Of a stretch of 64,000 bases of DNA, positions 44,035 through 52,367 are shown piece after piece (within the stretch, counting starts at the first letter, position 1; the number at the start of each line of letters is the position of its first letter). The stretch spans positions 6,030,501-6,094,500 of the forward strand of contig NZ_CP130318.1 of the NCBI RefSeq assembly GCF_032268605.1. The letters run 5' to 3'. This stretch comes from Paenibacillus aurantius. GTDB lineage: Bacteria > Bacillota > Bacilli > Paenibacillales > NBRC-103111. The notes beneath the pieces are model-generated. The model worked only from the letters and a program-made list of their open reading frames with translations, searched no databases and had not been told where the DNA came from. Position numbers and translations under genes: made by a program.

Positions 44035-44751
44035 CTACCTCACGTCCTTTCGGGTAAAGTGGAAGCATCCGAGCAGCCAGACAATGGCGCCGAGCGCGAG
44101 CCCGGCCGCAACGGAATAGAGCGGCTCTCCGGCTGCGTTGATTAGAAGCGGCCACTTCCAGGGAATCCAATCCTCAAAGCGGTACGAGAACATCGAGAAG
44201 ATCATGCCGAGGATCCCAGCGGTCAGCGGCAGAGCCTGGTTCGCCATGATGACCGACAGCCAGGTCTGAAGCGCCAGGAACGGCATAACCGCGAGATACG
44301 GATAGAAGGCCGCTATCGCGATGTCTCCATACGGCACCGGGCTGACAAAGCCCAGGATCCGGCCCAGCAGCACGGTCCCAAGCGCCGTTAACACGGACGA
44401 GACCAGAAGCAGGACGGCCGAGAGCAGGAACTTCGCGGTGAACACCTGGCCGCGGGTGACGGGCAGCGCCAGCGTCTGCTTCCACGCGTTCGTCTGGTGC
44501 TCGATTCCCGCAGCCATGGAGGCGATAATGGCGATGCCGATAAACAGCGTCGGAACCATCAGGTTGGACACGTTGTTAATCAGGCCGCCCCACAGGTCGT
44601 CCGCATACACCTTGCCCACCAGGTAATCGTAGCGGACCCCGAAGTTGACGGCCTGAAGGCCGATCACCCCGAGAGGGCCGAGAACGATCAGGAACCAGAT
44701 CATTTTGCGGCGGATCTTAAGCAGTTCGACGGAAAGAAGGCGAAGGATCAC
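44035..44751 (-). CDS. ABC-2 type exporter permease, peptide-antibiotic immunity type
   Basis: A 238-residue permease with six helices, opening ILRLLSVELLKIRRKMIWFL, similar in plan to the following permease (shared NAWKQTLALPVTRGQVFTAK loop). Paired EpiE/EpiG-type permeases are usual in such exporters. It starts at GTG, overlapping the ATPase stop as GTGA, with GGGAGGGG nearby, so the subunits are translated in a fixed ratio. Confidence 0.9.
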   Translation of the reverse strand: MILRLLSVELLKIRRKMIWFLIVLGPLGVIGLQAVNFGVRYDYLVGKVYADDLWGGLINNVSNLMVPTLFIGIAIIASMAAGIEHQTNAWKQTLALPVTRGQVFTAKFLLSAVLLLVSSVLTALGTVLLGRILGFVSPVPYGDIAIAAFYPYLAVMPFLALQTWLSVIMANQALPLTAGILGMIFSMFSYRFEDWIPWKWPLLINAAGEPLYSVAAGLALGAIVWLLGCFHFTRKDVR

Positions 44752-45662
44752 AGGCTCCCCTCCCCTCCGGTGATGTCGAGGAAGATGCTTTCGAGCGACG
44801 CCGTCTCCTCCTCCACGCGGTACACCTCAAAGTCATGGCGGACCAGCGTCGACACCATCGCCGCCACCTTGCCGTCATTCTCCGGCTCCACCGACAGCCG
44901 GCCCTGCTCCCATTCAGCGGCGTGGCCGCTCGCAAGCAGCAGCTTCCACGCTTCCTCCGGCCGGCTGACGCCGAGCCGGATGCGGTTCTTCGCCTGCCGG
45001 CGGAGGGCGGTGATGGAGTCCTGGAAGATCATCTGCCCTTTCGTGATGATTCCGACCCGGTTCGCCATCTGGTCGATCTCCGACAGCAGATGAGAGGAGA
45101 TCATCACCGTGACCCCCTGCTCCTTCGGCAGGCTTTTGATCAGCTCGCGGATCTCGAGTATCCCGGCCGGGTCGAGCCCGTTCGTCGGCTCGTCGAGGAC
45201 GAGCAGCTCCGGCTGGCCGAGCAGCGCGGTGGCGATGCCGAGCCGCTGCTTCATGCCGAGCGAGTAGCCCTTCACCGGGCGCTTCGCGTCCTTCGTCAGG
45301 CGGACGATGGCGAGCACCTCCTCGATGCGGCTCTTGGGCACGTCGAGAAGGAGCCGGACCGCCTCCAGGTTCTCGTACCCGCTCAGGTGGCCGTAGTACG
45401 ACGGGTACTCGACCAGCGACCCGATCTTGCGCAGCACCGCGAGCCGTTCGCGCCTCATGTCCCTCCCGAAGAGGCGGATGCTCCCCATTGACGGCTTGGC
45501 CAGGCCGAGCAGCATGCGGATCGTGGTGGTTTTGCCCGCTCCGTTCGGTCCGAGAAAGCCGTATATATCCCCTTTCGCTATTTGTACATTGACATCGCTG
45601 ACGACCATGCGCCCTCCCAGTTTTTTGGAGAGACGGTTCGTCTCCAGAATCCATTCGTTCAT
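44748..45662 (-). CDS. ABC transporter ATP-binding protein, BcrA/EpiF type
   Basis: A 304-residue ATPase: Walker A GPNGAGKTT (about residues 38-46), signature YSLGMKQRL, Walker B LLVLDEPTNGLD and the switch His in ISSHLL. The last 80 residues form the extension typical of BcrA-like subunits. It drives the two permeases behind it. First gene of the exporter operon; AGGTGATC precedes the ATG. The upstream GTTAAA-N4-GTTTAAA element suggests control by the adjacent OmpR-type regulator. Confidence 0.95.
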   Translation of the reverse strand: MNEWILETNRLSKKLGGRMVVSDVNVQIAKGDIYGFLGPNGAGKTTTIRMLLGLAKPSMGSIRLFGRDMRRERLAVLRKIGSLVEYPSYYGHLSGYENLEAVRLLLDVPKSRIEEVLAIVRLTKDAKRPVKGYSLGMKQRLGIATALLGQPELLVLDEPTNGLDPAGILEIRELIKSLPKEQGVTVMISSHLLSEIDQMANRVGIITKGQMIFQDSITALRRQAKNRIRLGVSRPEEAWKLLLASGHAAEWEQGRLSVEPENDGKVAAMVSTLVRHDFEVYRVEEETASLESIFLDITGGEGSL

Positions 45663-45721
45663 GGCTGATCACCTCATGCTTAACAATAAGGCACGAAGGT
45701 TAAACCGCCAGACCACCCGGG

Positions 45722-45738
45722 GTTAAATTCCGTTTAAA
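45722..45738 (-). promoter_or_regulatory. Predicted response-regulator box of the exporter operon
   Basis: Forward GTTAAA-TTCC-GTTTAAA. It is a direct repeat with 11-base period on the minus strand (TTTAAAC-N4-TTTAAC), 60-76 bases before the ATPase start. The same element lies at 47908-47924. Confidence 0.65.
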
Positions 45739-45742
45739 AAAC

Positions 45743-47179
45743 TCACCGGCGGGGGCCAATCACAATGACCGTTCCCTCCGGTCCGCTTTCGATCCGGCTC
45801 CGCAGGTTCATTTCCTTTAGCATGAGGGAAGCGATGGACAACCCGATGCCCGCTCCCTTATCCGCCGAATCGCCGTTCATGCCGGGCCCGCGGTCAGCAA
45901 TCTCCATTCGTCCGCCTTGCTCTGCATACACTTTCACCCCGAGGTACCGGCCGGTTTTGGCATGGCGGAGCACATTCTGAAAATAATTGTCGAGCACCCG
46001 CTCGAGCCATTCGGGATCGATCTCCCAGTAGACCGGGGTTTCAGGAAAATCAGGCTCAAGAACGAAGCCCTCCTTCTCGAATACCGGGTACCAGTGGGCA
46101 AGCAGCGTCCGGGTCATGCGGACGATCTCGACCGGCTTCGGCCGGTACGGGTACTTGCCCGCGGAGAGCAGCGAATACGAGAACAGGTTCTCGATGAGCT
46201 GGGCCAGGTACCCGATTTTACGCTCAATCAGGCCGACCGCTTCCGCCCCCTTCGGGCTGAGCGGCTCTTCCTTCAGCCGGAAGGCCAGCCCGCGTATCGT
46301 CGTAAGCGGAGTCCGCAGGTCATGGGACAGCTTCGCGATCAAGTCGCGGCGCAGGGCCTCTTCCTCGGCTTCGCGCAGGCGGCTGGTCTCGAGCTTGCCG
46401 ACCATGTCGTTGAAGGCACTTTCGAGCTTGCCGATCTCGTCCCCGTTCTCAACGGTAGTCGGCTGCGGGATTCCGTTACCCGACGGCGTGGTCATGGCGG
46501 CCTGAAGCCGCACCAGCCGGCGCCGGATCCGGTAAAAGAAAAGCAGGGAGACGAACAGGAAGAGCGAGAGAATGAGCAGGGTCCCTCCGACGAAGACCAT
46601 GCTGTAGTTGTCCCTCACCTTCTGGCCTTCCGGTTTCATCTCGGAGCGGGGCACCTCGAGCACCATGAAGCCAGAAGAGGCCGCCTGGACGGCAGCGGAT
46701 CTCTCCTCCTTCCCGCCTGTAGAAGAGGCGCCGGCTGTCCCTTCCGCCTCCCCGGCCCCTTCCTCCCCGCCGATAAAAGCCACGACCGTAAAAGGATCGC
46801 CGTCGTAGCTTTCCTTCATGAATTTTACCGTATAGGCGGACGTCCAGACCTCCGGAAGCGACGTCTTCTCCGGCAGCTGAAGGCGGGTCCTGCCCGCACC
46901 GTCCACCCAGAACATGAAGGCTTTGTCGTAGCGGGCCTGTAGGCGGCGGAGGGCCGCATCCACGGCTTCGGCATCCGCTCCCTTTAGCTTCTGCGCTTCC
47001 GCATGCCACATGTTCTTCAGCTTCGTGCCGTCCTGGTACAAGCCTGTTTCCCCCTCCGAGGACAGAAAGGGGACATAGAGAAGAATGGAAATAAGCGGAA
47101 ACATTAAAGGAATCAGCACGAGGGCGCATAGAACGATAAGCAAATATTTGGCGAGGAGGGAATTTCGGAGCCGTATCAT
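45743..47179 (-). CDS. Sensor histidine kinase with large extracellular domain
   Basis: A 478-residue kinase: helix 1 (about 12-32), an extracytoplasmic domain of about 155 residues, helix 2 (about 192-214), HAMP, then HisKA with phospho-acceptor His in AKLSHDLRTPLTTI and an HATPase domain ending ADRGPGMNGDSADKGAGIGL. Its ectodomain is much larger than in BceS-type kinases, so it could bind a ligand directly. It overlaps the regulator stop by ATGA. It probably detects the compound exported by the adjacent ABC system. Confidence 0.94.
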   Translation of the reverse strand: MIRLRNSLLAKYLLIVLCALVLIPLMFPLISILLYVPFLSSEGETGLYQDGTKLKNMWHAEAQKLKGADAEAVDAALRRLQARYDKAFMFWVDGAGRTRLQLPEKTSLPEVWTSAYTVKFMKESYDGDPFTVVAFIGGEEGAGEAEGTAGASSTGGKEERSAAVQAASSGFMVLEVPRSEMKPEGQKVRDNYSMVFVGGTLLILSLFLFVSLLFFYRIRRRLVRLQAAMTTPSGNGIPQPTTVENGDEIGKLESAFNDMVGKLETSRLREAEEEALRRDLIAKLSHDLRTPLTTIRGLAFRLKEEPLSPKGAEAVGLIERKIGYLAQLIENLFSYSLLSAGKYPYRPKPVEIVRMTRTLLAHWYPVFEKEGFVLEPDFPETPVYWEIDPEWLERVLDNYFQNVLRHAKTGRYLGVKVYAEQGGRMEIADRGPGMNGDSADKGAGIGLSIASLMLKEMNLRSRIESGPEGTVIVIGPRR

Positions 47180-47847
47180 ACCCTCACCCGGTACCCGAGT
47201 CCACGGACCGTTTCAATAATGGCGGGAGCCCCGGGATCGATCTCCAGCTTTTCCCGAAGGTAGCGGATGTGGACGTTGACCGTTTTGTCCCCTTCCATAT
47301 AGGGCTCCCCCCATACGGACTCATACAGCTGTTCCTTGGTCAGAATCTGGTTCGGATGCCGAAGAAAGCACTGCAGAATTTGCAGCTGCTTCGCCGTCAG
47401 CCCGATTTCCTCCTGGGTACGCGTATCGATCACCGAGGGACGGCCCAGGTGGACAAGCAGGTGGCCGAGCCGGAGTTCCCCGTCCTCTCCCTTGTCGAAC
47501 CGGCGGAGCAGCACCTCGAGCCGGGCGGCCAGCTCATCCGGGTGAAAGGGCTTCGTCAAATAGTCGTCGGCAAACTGAAGCCCTTCCACCTTGTCCTCGA
47601 CCGCCGAGCGCGCCGAGAGCATAAGCACCGGCACCCCGGGCATTTCCCTTTTGAGCCGGCGGCCGACAGAGAAACCATCCAGCCCAGGCAGCATCACATC
47701 GAGCACCACCGCATCCGAATCCTTCACCCGTTCGGCCGCCCCTTCCCCGGAAAGCAGCCAGTCGACCGCATACCCCCGCTTTTCCAAGTCCTCCTTCACC
47801 CAGGTCCCGATATCCGAGTCATCTTCAATATATAAAATCCGCTTCAT
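47176..47847 (-). CDS. Response regulator, OmpR/PhoB type
   Basis: A 223-residue regulator: receiver with YIEDD and phospho-acceptor Asp50 in VVLDVMLPGLDG, then a winged-helix domain ending WGEPYMEGDKTVNVHIRYL. Start at MKRILYIED, preceded by AAAGGAG; a longer frame to 47889 lacks a ribosome site. It should bind the GTTAAA-N4-GTTTAAA boxes found before its own gene and before the exporter operon, giving autoregulation and exporter induction. Confidence 0.95.
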   Translation of the reverse strand: MKRILYIEDDSDIGTWVKEDLEKRGYAVDWLLSGEGAAERVKDSDAVVLDVMLPGLDGFSVGRRLKREMPGVPVLMLSARSAVEDKVEGLQFADDYLTKPFHPDELAARLEVLLRRFDKGEDGELRLGHLLVHLGRPSVIDTRTQEEIGLTAKQLQILQCFLRHPNQILTKEQLYESVWGEPYMEGDKTVNVHIRYLREKLEIDPGAPAIIETVRGLGYRVRV

Positions 47848-47878
47848 AAGCGATCTCCTTTCGCTGCCGTATCCCTTC

Positions 47879-47924
47879 AGAATAGACAAACCGAAGGAGA
47901 ATGAAAAGTTAAATTTGGTTTAAA
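47879..47924 (-). promoter_or_regulatory. Autoregulated promoter of the two-component operon
   Basis: Minus strand: box TTTAAAC-N4-TTTAAC (47908-47924), directly followed by a -35-like TTTTCA (47902-47907), 17 bases, and TATTCT (47879-47884). The box is 61-77 bases before the regulator start, the position of an OmpR-type activator next to the -35. Confidence 0.65.
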
Positions 47925-48070
47925 AGCCCCTTCCCCTTTCATCCGGTCGAAAAGTGCTTTGCCTTGGACATTTAGGGTTTTCACCTATAATTATCCATCC
48001 CCTCCATCTAACAAGACGTTGAATACGGACCTAAAGAACTATATTTTCGAAGGAAATGCTTGCCAAATGG

Positions 48071-48099
48071 TTCTAAAGGCTGTACTATGATTGTACAAT
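48071..48099 (+). promoter_or_regulatory. Promoter of the chemoreceptor-like operon
   Basis: TTCTAA (48071-48076), 17 bases, TACAAT (48094-48099), 29 bases before the TTG start. The -35 match is poor. Confidence 0.5.
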
Positions 48100-48127
48100 G
48101 TTTGTATATGGAAAGGAGGGGTACCGA

Positions 48128-49336
48128 TTGGATTGGTTTCAGACCCGCCGTTATCCGCTGCTGCTTATTGCGGCCGGACTAACGGTGATTCCTCTCACCG
48201 GCAAGCTTGGCTCCCTGTTGGTTTACCTGGCCGTTGCCGCCGGGCTGCTGGTTCTGCTGGACAAAGGTTATACAAAAGCTGGAGAGAGAACTAGGCAGTC
48301 GCCCCATGCTCCAGCGTTGGAAAAAACTGCGGATGAGCCGGCGGAAGGCCGGCCGGCTGACCTGTATCCCCGTCTGGCGGCCCTGATCCGGCACATCGAA
48401 ACGGCCGCCGCCTCCATGACCGCCAATGCCGCCGACGTGGAGGAACGGGCGGAGCAGATCGCCCAGCTGTCCTTAACCGTAACCGGCAGCCTGGAGGAGC
48501 ACCGGCAACGGGCCGGGGAATCGTGGAGCGACTCCCTGCAGGTGCTGGATCACTTCCAGCTCACCCGGGCTTCGGTTCAGGAAACGCGCGTGAGATCGGA
48601 GCAATGGACCTCCCGCCTGGAGGAAGGCCGGCTGCAGATCGACCTTATGCTCGAAGGAATGATGGACATTCAGAAGGCCTCCCGCGACACCCAGGAGAAG
48701 TACAGCGGATTCCAAGAAGTTCTGCAGGGAATGGGCCGCATGCTCCGGGAAATGAAGGACATTTCCGACCAGACCCAACTGCTCGCGCTTAACGCCGCGA
48801 TAGAAGCGGCCCATGCGGGCCAGGCGGGAGCGGGCTTCCAGGTGGTGGCGGGTGAGGTCCGCAAGCTAGCGGAGCAGGCCAAGGGCCTCTCCGCCGGCAT
48901 GAGCCGCACCGTGCAGGACATGCTGCAGCAGGCGGACCGGACCTCCGGGGTGCTCGGCAGGCAGCTTCAGGGCATCGACGAGCAGGCCGAGCGGACCGGG
49001 GAGATCCGGAGCCTCCTCGCCCACCTGGGCGAGGCCGCCCGGGAGGTGGTCGCGGCCGAGGAAAGCGTCGAACGGGAAGCCGGCGAGCTCGAGCGCCTTT
49101 ACCGGCTGCTCGGCACCCGTTTGGGCGAGCTGAACGAGCAGGCCCGGGAGGCCGCCGAAGCGGTGGAAGGCTCGGCCGATGCCTCCCAAATCCAGCTGAT
49201 TTCCCTGATGGAAATGACCGCCTCTCTCGAGGTGATCCGCCAGCTGACCGGGCAATTTCACACGGAATTCGCTCAGGCCAACCGGGACCTGTCCCAAATG
49301 AAGTGGACTCGGGCTTATCAAATGAACCTAACTTAG
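48128..49336 (+). CDS. Methyl-accepting chemotaxis-like protein lacking a sensor domain
   Basis: A 402-residue protein with two adjacent N-terminal helices (about 10-45) and almost no extracellular loop, then a long coiled coil and the MCP signalling hairpin with the conserved tip region [19 protein letters not shown] followed by [15 protein letters not shown]. It has no ligand-binding or HAMP domain, so input must come from the membrane or a partner. It starts at TTG (48128) because GAAAGGAGGG lies 7 bases before it; an in-frame ATG at 48098 precedes that site. The next gene, a DICT protein, follows 14 bases later and may supply the sensing. Confidence 0.9.
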   Translation: MDWFQTRRYPLLLIAAGLTVIPLTGKLGSLLVYLAVAAGLLVLLDKGYTKAGERTRQSPHAPALEKTADEPAEGRPADLYPRLAALIRHIETAAASMTANAADVEERAEQIAQLSLTVTGSLEEHRQRAGESWSDSLQVLDHFQLTRASVQETRVRSEQWTSRLEEGRLQIDLMLEGMMDIQKASRDTQEKYSGFQEVLQGMGRMLREMKDISDQTQLLALNAAIEAAHAGQAGAGFQVVAGEVRKLAEQAKGLSAGMSRTVQDMLQQADRTSGVLGRQLQGIDEQAERTGEIRSLLAHLGEAAREVVAAEESVEREAGELERLYRLLGTRLGELNEQAREAAEAVEGSADASQIQLISLMEMTASLEVIRQLTGQFHTEFAQANRDLSQMKWTRAYQMNLT

Positions 49337-49350
49337 AGGAGGAAGAAAGA

Positions 49351-49890
49351 ATGAAGAACGTTTCGTTGTACCGGGATCTTTTTGGACAGGTGGAGGGGGA
49401 GGCCCAGCGGGTAACCGGCATGCTGAGCCGCGCCGAGCTCGACAGCCCGTCGCTGAAGTACGAAACGAAGGTGCCGCAGCTCGAGTACATGTGCCTCATC
49501 ATGGAGAATATGGTGATCACGAAGAAGCCCAAGGCGCTCATTTACGCCGGCTTCCAGAAGCTTTCACGGTGCGTGGAGCCGGTGCTGGAGCGGTTCATGG
49601 CCATGGCTGAATCGGCCGAGAAGGTCTATATCTTCGGGGAGAACGACAAGGACATGCCGGCCCACCCCAACATCGAATACATAGCGCTGCCGGAAGGGCA
49701 TCCGCTGATCCGCGAATGGTTTCTGGTCATTCACGCCCCTACCATGAAAATGATGATGACCGCCTACGACCTGGACGGCTTCGGCACCCATGAGGTGGAG
49801 GAAGGGCGGAACTTCCGAGGCATCAAGTCCATCCAGCCAAAGCTCGTCGACCAGGCCGCCGCGCTGCTGGAAGGCTGTGTCCCCGCATGA
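49351..49890 (+). CDS. DICT sensory domain protein
   Basis: A 179-residue soluble protein formed mostly of a DICT domain, a sensory module usually fused to diguanylate cyclases or regulators and linked to light or membrane signals. Seen: VPQLEYMCLIMENMVITKK near residue 45, KALIYAGFQKLSR and VYIFGENDKDMP. Start at MKNVSLY with GAGGAGG upstream. It stands alone as a domain and is sandwiched between the chemoreceptor-like gene and, by ATGA overlap, an EamA transporter. It probably passes a signal to the chemoreceptor-like neighbour. Family call is from memory of the motif. Confidence 0.8.
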   Translation: MKNVSLYRDLFGQVEGEAQRVTGMLSRAELDSPSLKYETKVPQLEYMCLIMENMVITKKPKALIYAGFQKLSRCVEPVLERFMAMAESAEKVYIFGENDKDMPAHPNIEYIALPEGHPLIREWFLVIHAPTMKMMMTAYDLDGFGTHEVEEGRNFRGIKSIQPKLVDQAAALLEGCVPA

Positions 49891-50840
49891 ACAGCCGGCC
49901 TTCCTTCGGGCTTCTCTATGTAGCCATGGGCGCTGCTCTGTGGGGAACGGACGCCCTCCTGCGCACCCCGCTGCTTGGCACCTTGACCTCCGCGGAGATA
50001 GTGCTGCTAGAGCACGTAATCCTGCTCCTTCCCGCCGGACTCTTCCTGCTCCGGGCGCAAGGGCGGACCGCCCTACTGACCTTGACCGGACGCGAGTGGG
50101 CGCTGCTTCTCCTCGTTTCGTGGGGCAGCTCGGGGCTCGCCACGTGGCTCTTCACGGAGGCCTTCCGCCACGGCAACCCGAGCGTGGTGCTCCTCCTGCA
50201 GAAGCTCCAGCCGCTGTTCGCCGTGGTCACCGCCCGCCTCCTGCTTGAGGAGCGGCTGCCGCGCTTCTTCCCCCTCTACCTCGGGACGGCGCTAGTGGGA
50301 GCTTACCTCCTCTCCTTCGGCGGAAAGGCTCCCTTCGGAGCGGCCTCCCCGGAGGAGTGGCGCGGCTCGCTGCTGGCCCTCGGAGCGGCGCTCCTGTGGG
50401 GCGGCGGCACGGCGTTCGGCCGCCGGCTGCTCGGCCGGCTGAGCTTCGCCGACCTGGCCGCGGCCCGCTTCGTGCTCGCGGTGCCGTTCCTGGCCGTGCT
50501 GCTCGCCGCGCAGTCCGGCTCCGCCGTGCCGGCGCTCCCCGCAGCCTTGCCGCTCTGGCTCGCGCTGGCACTGCTGGCCCTTGTGCCCGGAGCCCTCGGC
50601 ATGCTGCTGTACTACCGCGGGCTGCGCGACTCCCCCGCCTCGTACGCGACCCTCGCCGAGCTGTGCTTCCCCGCTTCGGCGCTCCTGCTGAACGCCGCGT
50701 TCCTCGGCCAGGGCCTCACCTGGACCCAGGGGCTCGGGGCCGGCCTGGTGTGCGCGGTGGTGGCCGCTCTGCCGCTCGGGCGGAAGCGCGTGGACCGGAG
50801 CACCGCTCCGGTGGCTGCCGGCTCGACGGCCGCGGCTTAG
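49887..50840 (+). CDS. EamA/DMT-family transporter
   Basis: A 317-residue permease with ten helices in two EamA halves (about 8-140 and 155-300); marks are GAALWGTDALLR at the start, NPSVVLLLQKLQPLFAVVTA in the first half and ALGMLLYYRGLRDSPASYAT in the second. It exports a metabolite or amino acid; the substrate is unknown. The ATG overlaps the DICT stop (ATGA). Its sequence is distinctly more GC-rich than neighbouring genes. A terminator lies at 50928-50967. Confidence 0.92.
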   Translation: MNSRPSFGLLYVAMGAALWGTDALLRTPLLGTLTSAEIVLLEHVILLLPAGLFLLRAQGRTALLTLTGREWALLLLVSWGSSGLATWLFTEAFRHGNPSVVLLLQKLQPLFAVVTARLLLEERLPRFFPLYLGTALVGAYLLSFGGKAPFGAASPEEWRGSLLALGAALLWGGGTAFGRRLLGRLSFADLAAARFVLAVPFLAVLLAAQSGSAVPALPAALPLWLALALLALVPGALGMLLYYRGLRDSPASYATLAELCFPASALLLNAAFLGQGLTWTQGLGAGLVCAVVAALPLGRKRVDRSTAPVAAGSTAAA

Positions 50841-50927
50841 CGGGCAGCGCGGGTGCCAGCTCCGCGCCAGGTTACCCTTGGCTCGCGCTACGGCAGCTCT
50901 TCCTCTCTCAGTATCACCCCAATACTT

Positions 50928-50967
50928 GGAAGGCCGCCTTCGCGTACCTACGCGTTGGCGGCCTTCC
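50928..50967. terminator. Bidirectional terminator
   Basis: GGAAGGCCGCC (50928-50938) pairs with GGCGGCCTTCC (50957-50967), with inner CGCGTA/TACGCG. It ends the plus-strand operon and starts 3 bases after the stop of the minus-strand small gene. Confidence 0.85.
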
Positions 50968-50969
50968 GG

Positions 50970-51152
50970 TTATTCGTTCTTTTTCGGTCTAATCTGGCCC
51001 ATAAGCAAACCTAGCACATAAGCCGAGATGGAAGATACCGTGAGCAGATAGGCACCATCCAGGCTGCCGGTCATCGGTCCCAGCACGTTATAGCATAGGT
51101 AGGTTAGAATACCAAGGATAATAAGGGGCAGAACTCCCTTAAGCTTTTCGAT
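50970..51152 (-). CDS. Small membrane protein apparently starting at ATC
   Basis: A 60-residue frame with two membrane helices (about 7-28 and 36-52) and a basic tail QIRPKKNE. The sequence opens EKLKGVLPLIILGIL after an ATC codon (51150-51152 on the complement). AGGAGG lies exactly 7 bases before that ATC, and no ATG, GTG or TTG is near; the first ATG would remove the first helix. So either this gene uses a rare ATC start, or its start codon has mutated. A terminator follows immediately. No family is recognised. Confidence 0.6.
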   Translation of the reverse strand: MEKLKGVLPLIILGILTYLCYNVLGPMTGSLDGAYLLTVSSISAYVLGLLMGQIRPKKNE

Positions 51153-51348
51153 CCCGTTTCCTCCTGTCCTTTTGCTGTCTTTGCTTATTATGACAGTTTC
51201 AGATGGAGGTCCGTCACGGTTTTACCACTAACCCCCAGTTGCCCGTTTCAGACCGGCTCTCAGGTTAAAATTCTTTCCAGCCGATTTATGGTTGAAGTTG
51301 GGCCGCTGTCCTCTCTAACGAACCCGGTTATCGCTAATGAGTCCATCG

Positions 51349-52365
51349 TCAACCGTTCCGGTCCACACCCCCATGAAGAAGGCTCTCTAACCGCGGGAGG
51401 CTGTTGGCATAGCGTTGGAGGGTATCCAAGGTCTGGACCGCCTGACGCGTGCCCAGCTGCTGTTCCTCTTCATCCGAGCCTTCCATTCGTAAAGAACGCT
51501 TCAGGTTATAGTCCAGCCAAGCCAGCGGTCCCGCGAAGCCGTCTTCCAGGACCGTTCTCCAATCGGCCTCCCCTCCGGTTTTGATGGCTCCGTAGCCCTT
51601 TAGGAACGCCCGGAATCGGGCATCGTTCGTGTATCTGGCTCCGTCCTGCGACCAGTAAACCGCCGTTTCCGCCAAATCGCATAACGGGTGAATCCAGCCG
51701 GCGGACTCCCAATCGATGACTGTCGGCTGGTTCCCTTGCCAAAGAACATTTTTGGGGTCCAGATCCCGATGGCTGATCACCCTCTCCCCGTCTAGACGAT
51801 TGGCTGCCCCATTCGCTTGATCCTGCCAATCGTACAGGCAGCCGATAACAGTCAACAGCGGTTTCGCCCATTCGGCCTTGGCCTCGATCCCCTTTTTAAG
51901 GTAAGTCTCCCAAGGAAACGACAGGACGCCCGGGGGGGCCTCCGGCGGAAGGTCCAGCTCCGTAAAATCCGTTTCATGCAGCCGGGCCAGAATCGTCCCC
52001 ATTTTCTCCGCATGCGCTTCCGTGAGCTGATCCGGCTTCAAGGCCCGGCCATCTACCCATTGATAGACCAGATAGAAGTGTCCCCCGATTTCCTGTAGAG
52101 CCGTTCCTTTCTTCAACAGGGCAGGTAGAGCCGGCACAGCGTGGAAAGCCAAACAAGCGACCCGCTCCGACCGGACAAAATTCCCTTTGGCCTCCGGCCT
52201 GGCCATGATCCCCGGGTTCAGCCTTTTTACCGCGTACTTTCCGCGCGTGGTATCCAGGGCAACCAACCGGTGCAGGAGGCCACCCGAAACGGCCTCCGGT
52301 ACGCCGGTTGGTTCGCCCAGCTGAAGGTCTGAACACAGCTTAGCCCAAGGCTTCTCGTTCTCCAT
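51349..52365 (-). CDS. Aminoglycoside phosphotransferase-fold kinase
   Basis: A 338-residue cytoplasmic kinase of the APH/choline kinase fold. The catalytic loop is VISHRDLDPKNVLWQ, with metal-binding Asp in VIDWESAGWIHPLCDLA. Members phosphorylate antibiotics, choline or other small molecules; no sequence sign points to a drug, so it should not be called a resistance gene. Start at MENEKPW with AAGGAGG upstream, rather than 26 codons earlier inside the neighbouring GNAT gene. It follows the GNAT gene with a 2-base gap. Confidence 0.92.
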   Translation of the reverse strand: MENEKPWAKLCSDLQLGEPTGVPEAVSGGLLHRLVALDTTRGKYAVKRLNPGIMARPEAKGNFVRSERVACLAFHAVPALPALLKKGTALQEIGGHFYLVYQWVDGRALKPDQLTEAHAEKMGTILARLHETDFTELDLPPEAPPGVLSFPWETYLKKGIEAKAEWAKPLLTVIGCLYDWQDQANGAANRLDGERVISHRDLDPKNVLWQGNQPTVIDWESAGWIHPLCDLAETAVYWSQDGARYTNDARFRAFLKGYGAIKTGGEADWRTVLEDGFAGPLAWLDYNLKRSLRMEGSDEEEQQLGTRQAVQTLDTLQRYANSLPRLESLLHGGVDRNG

Positions 52366-52367
52366 TT

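Noticed and set aside
51349-52365. Antibiotic resistance kinase
   Set aside because: The APH fold is shared with many metabolic kinases; nothing in sequence or context points to a drug substrate.
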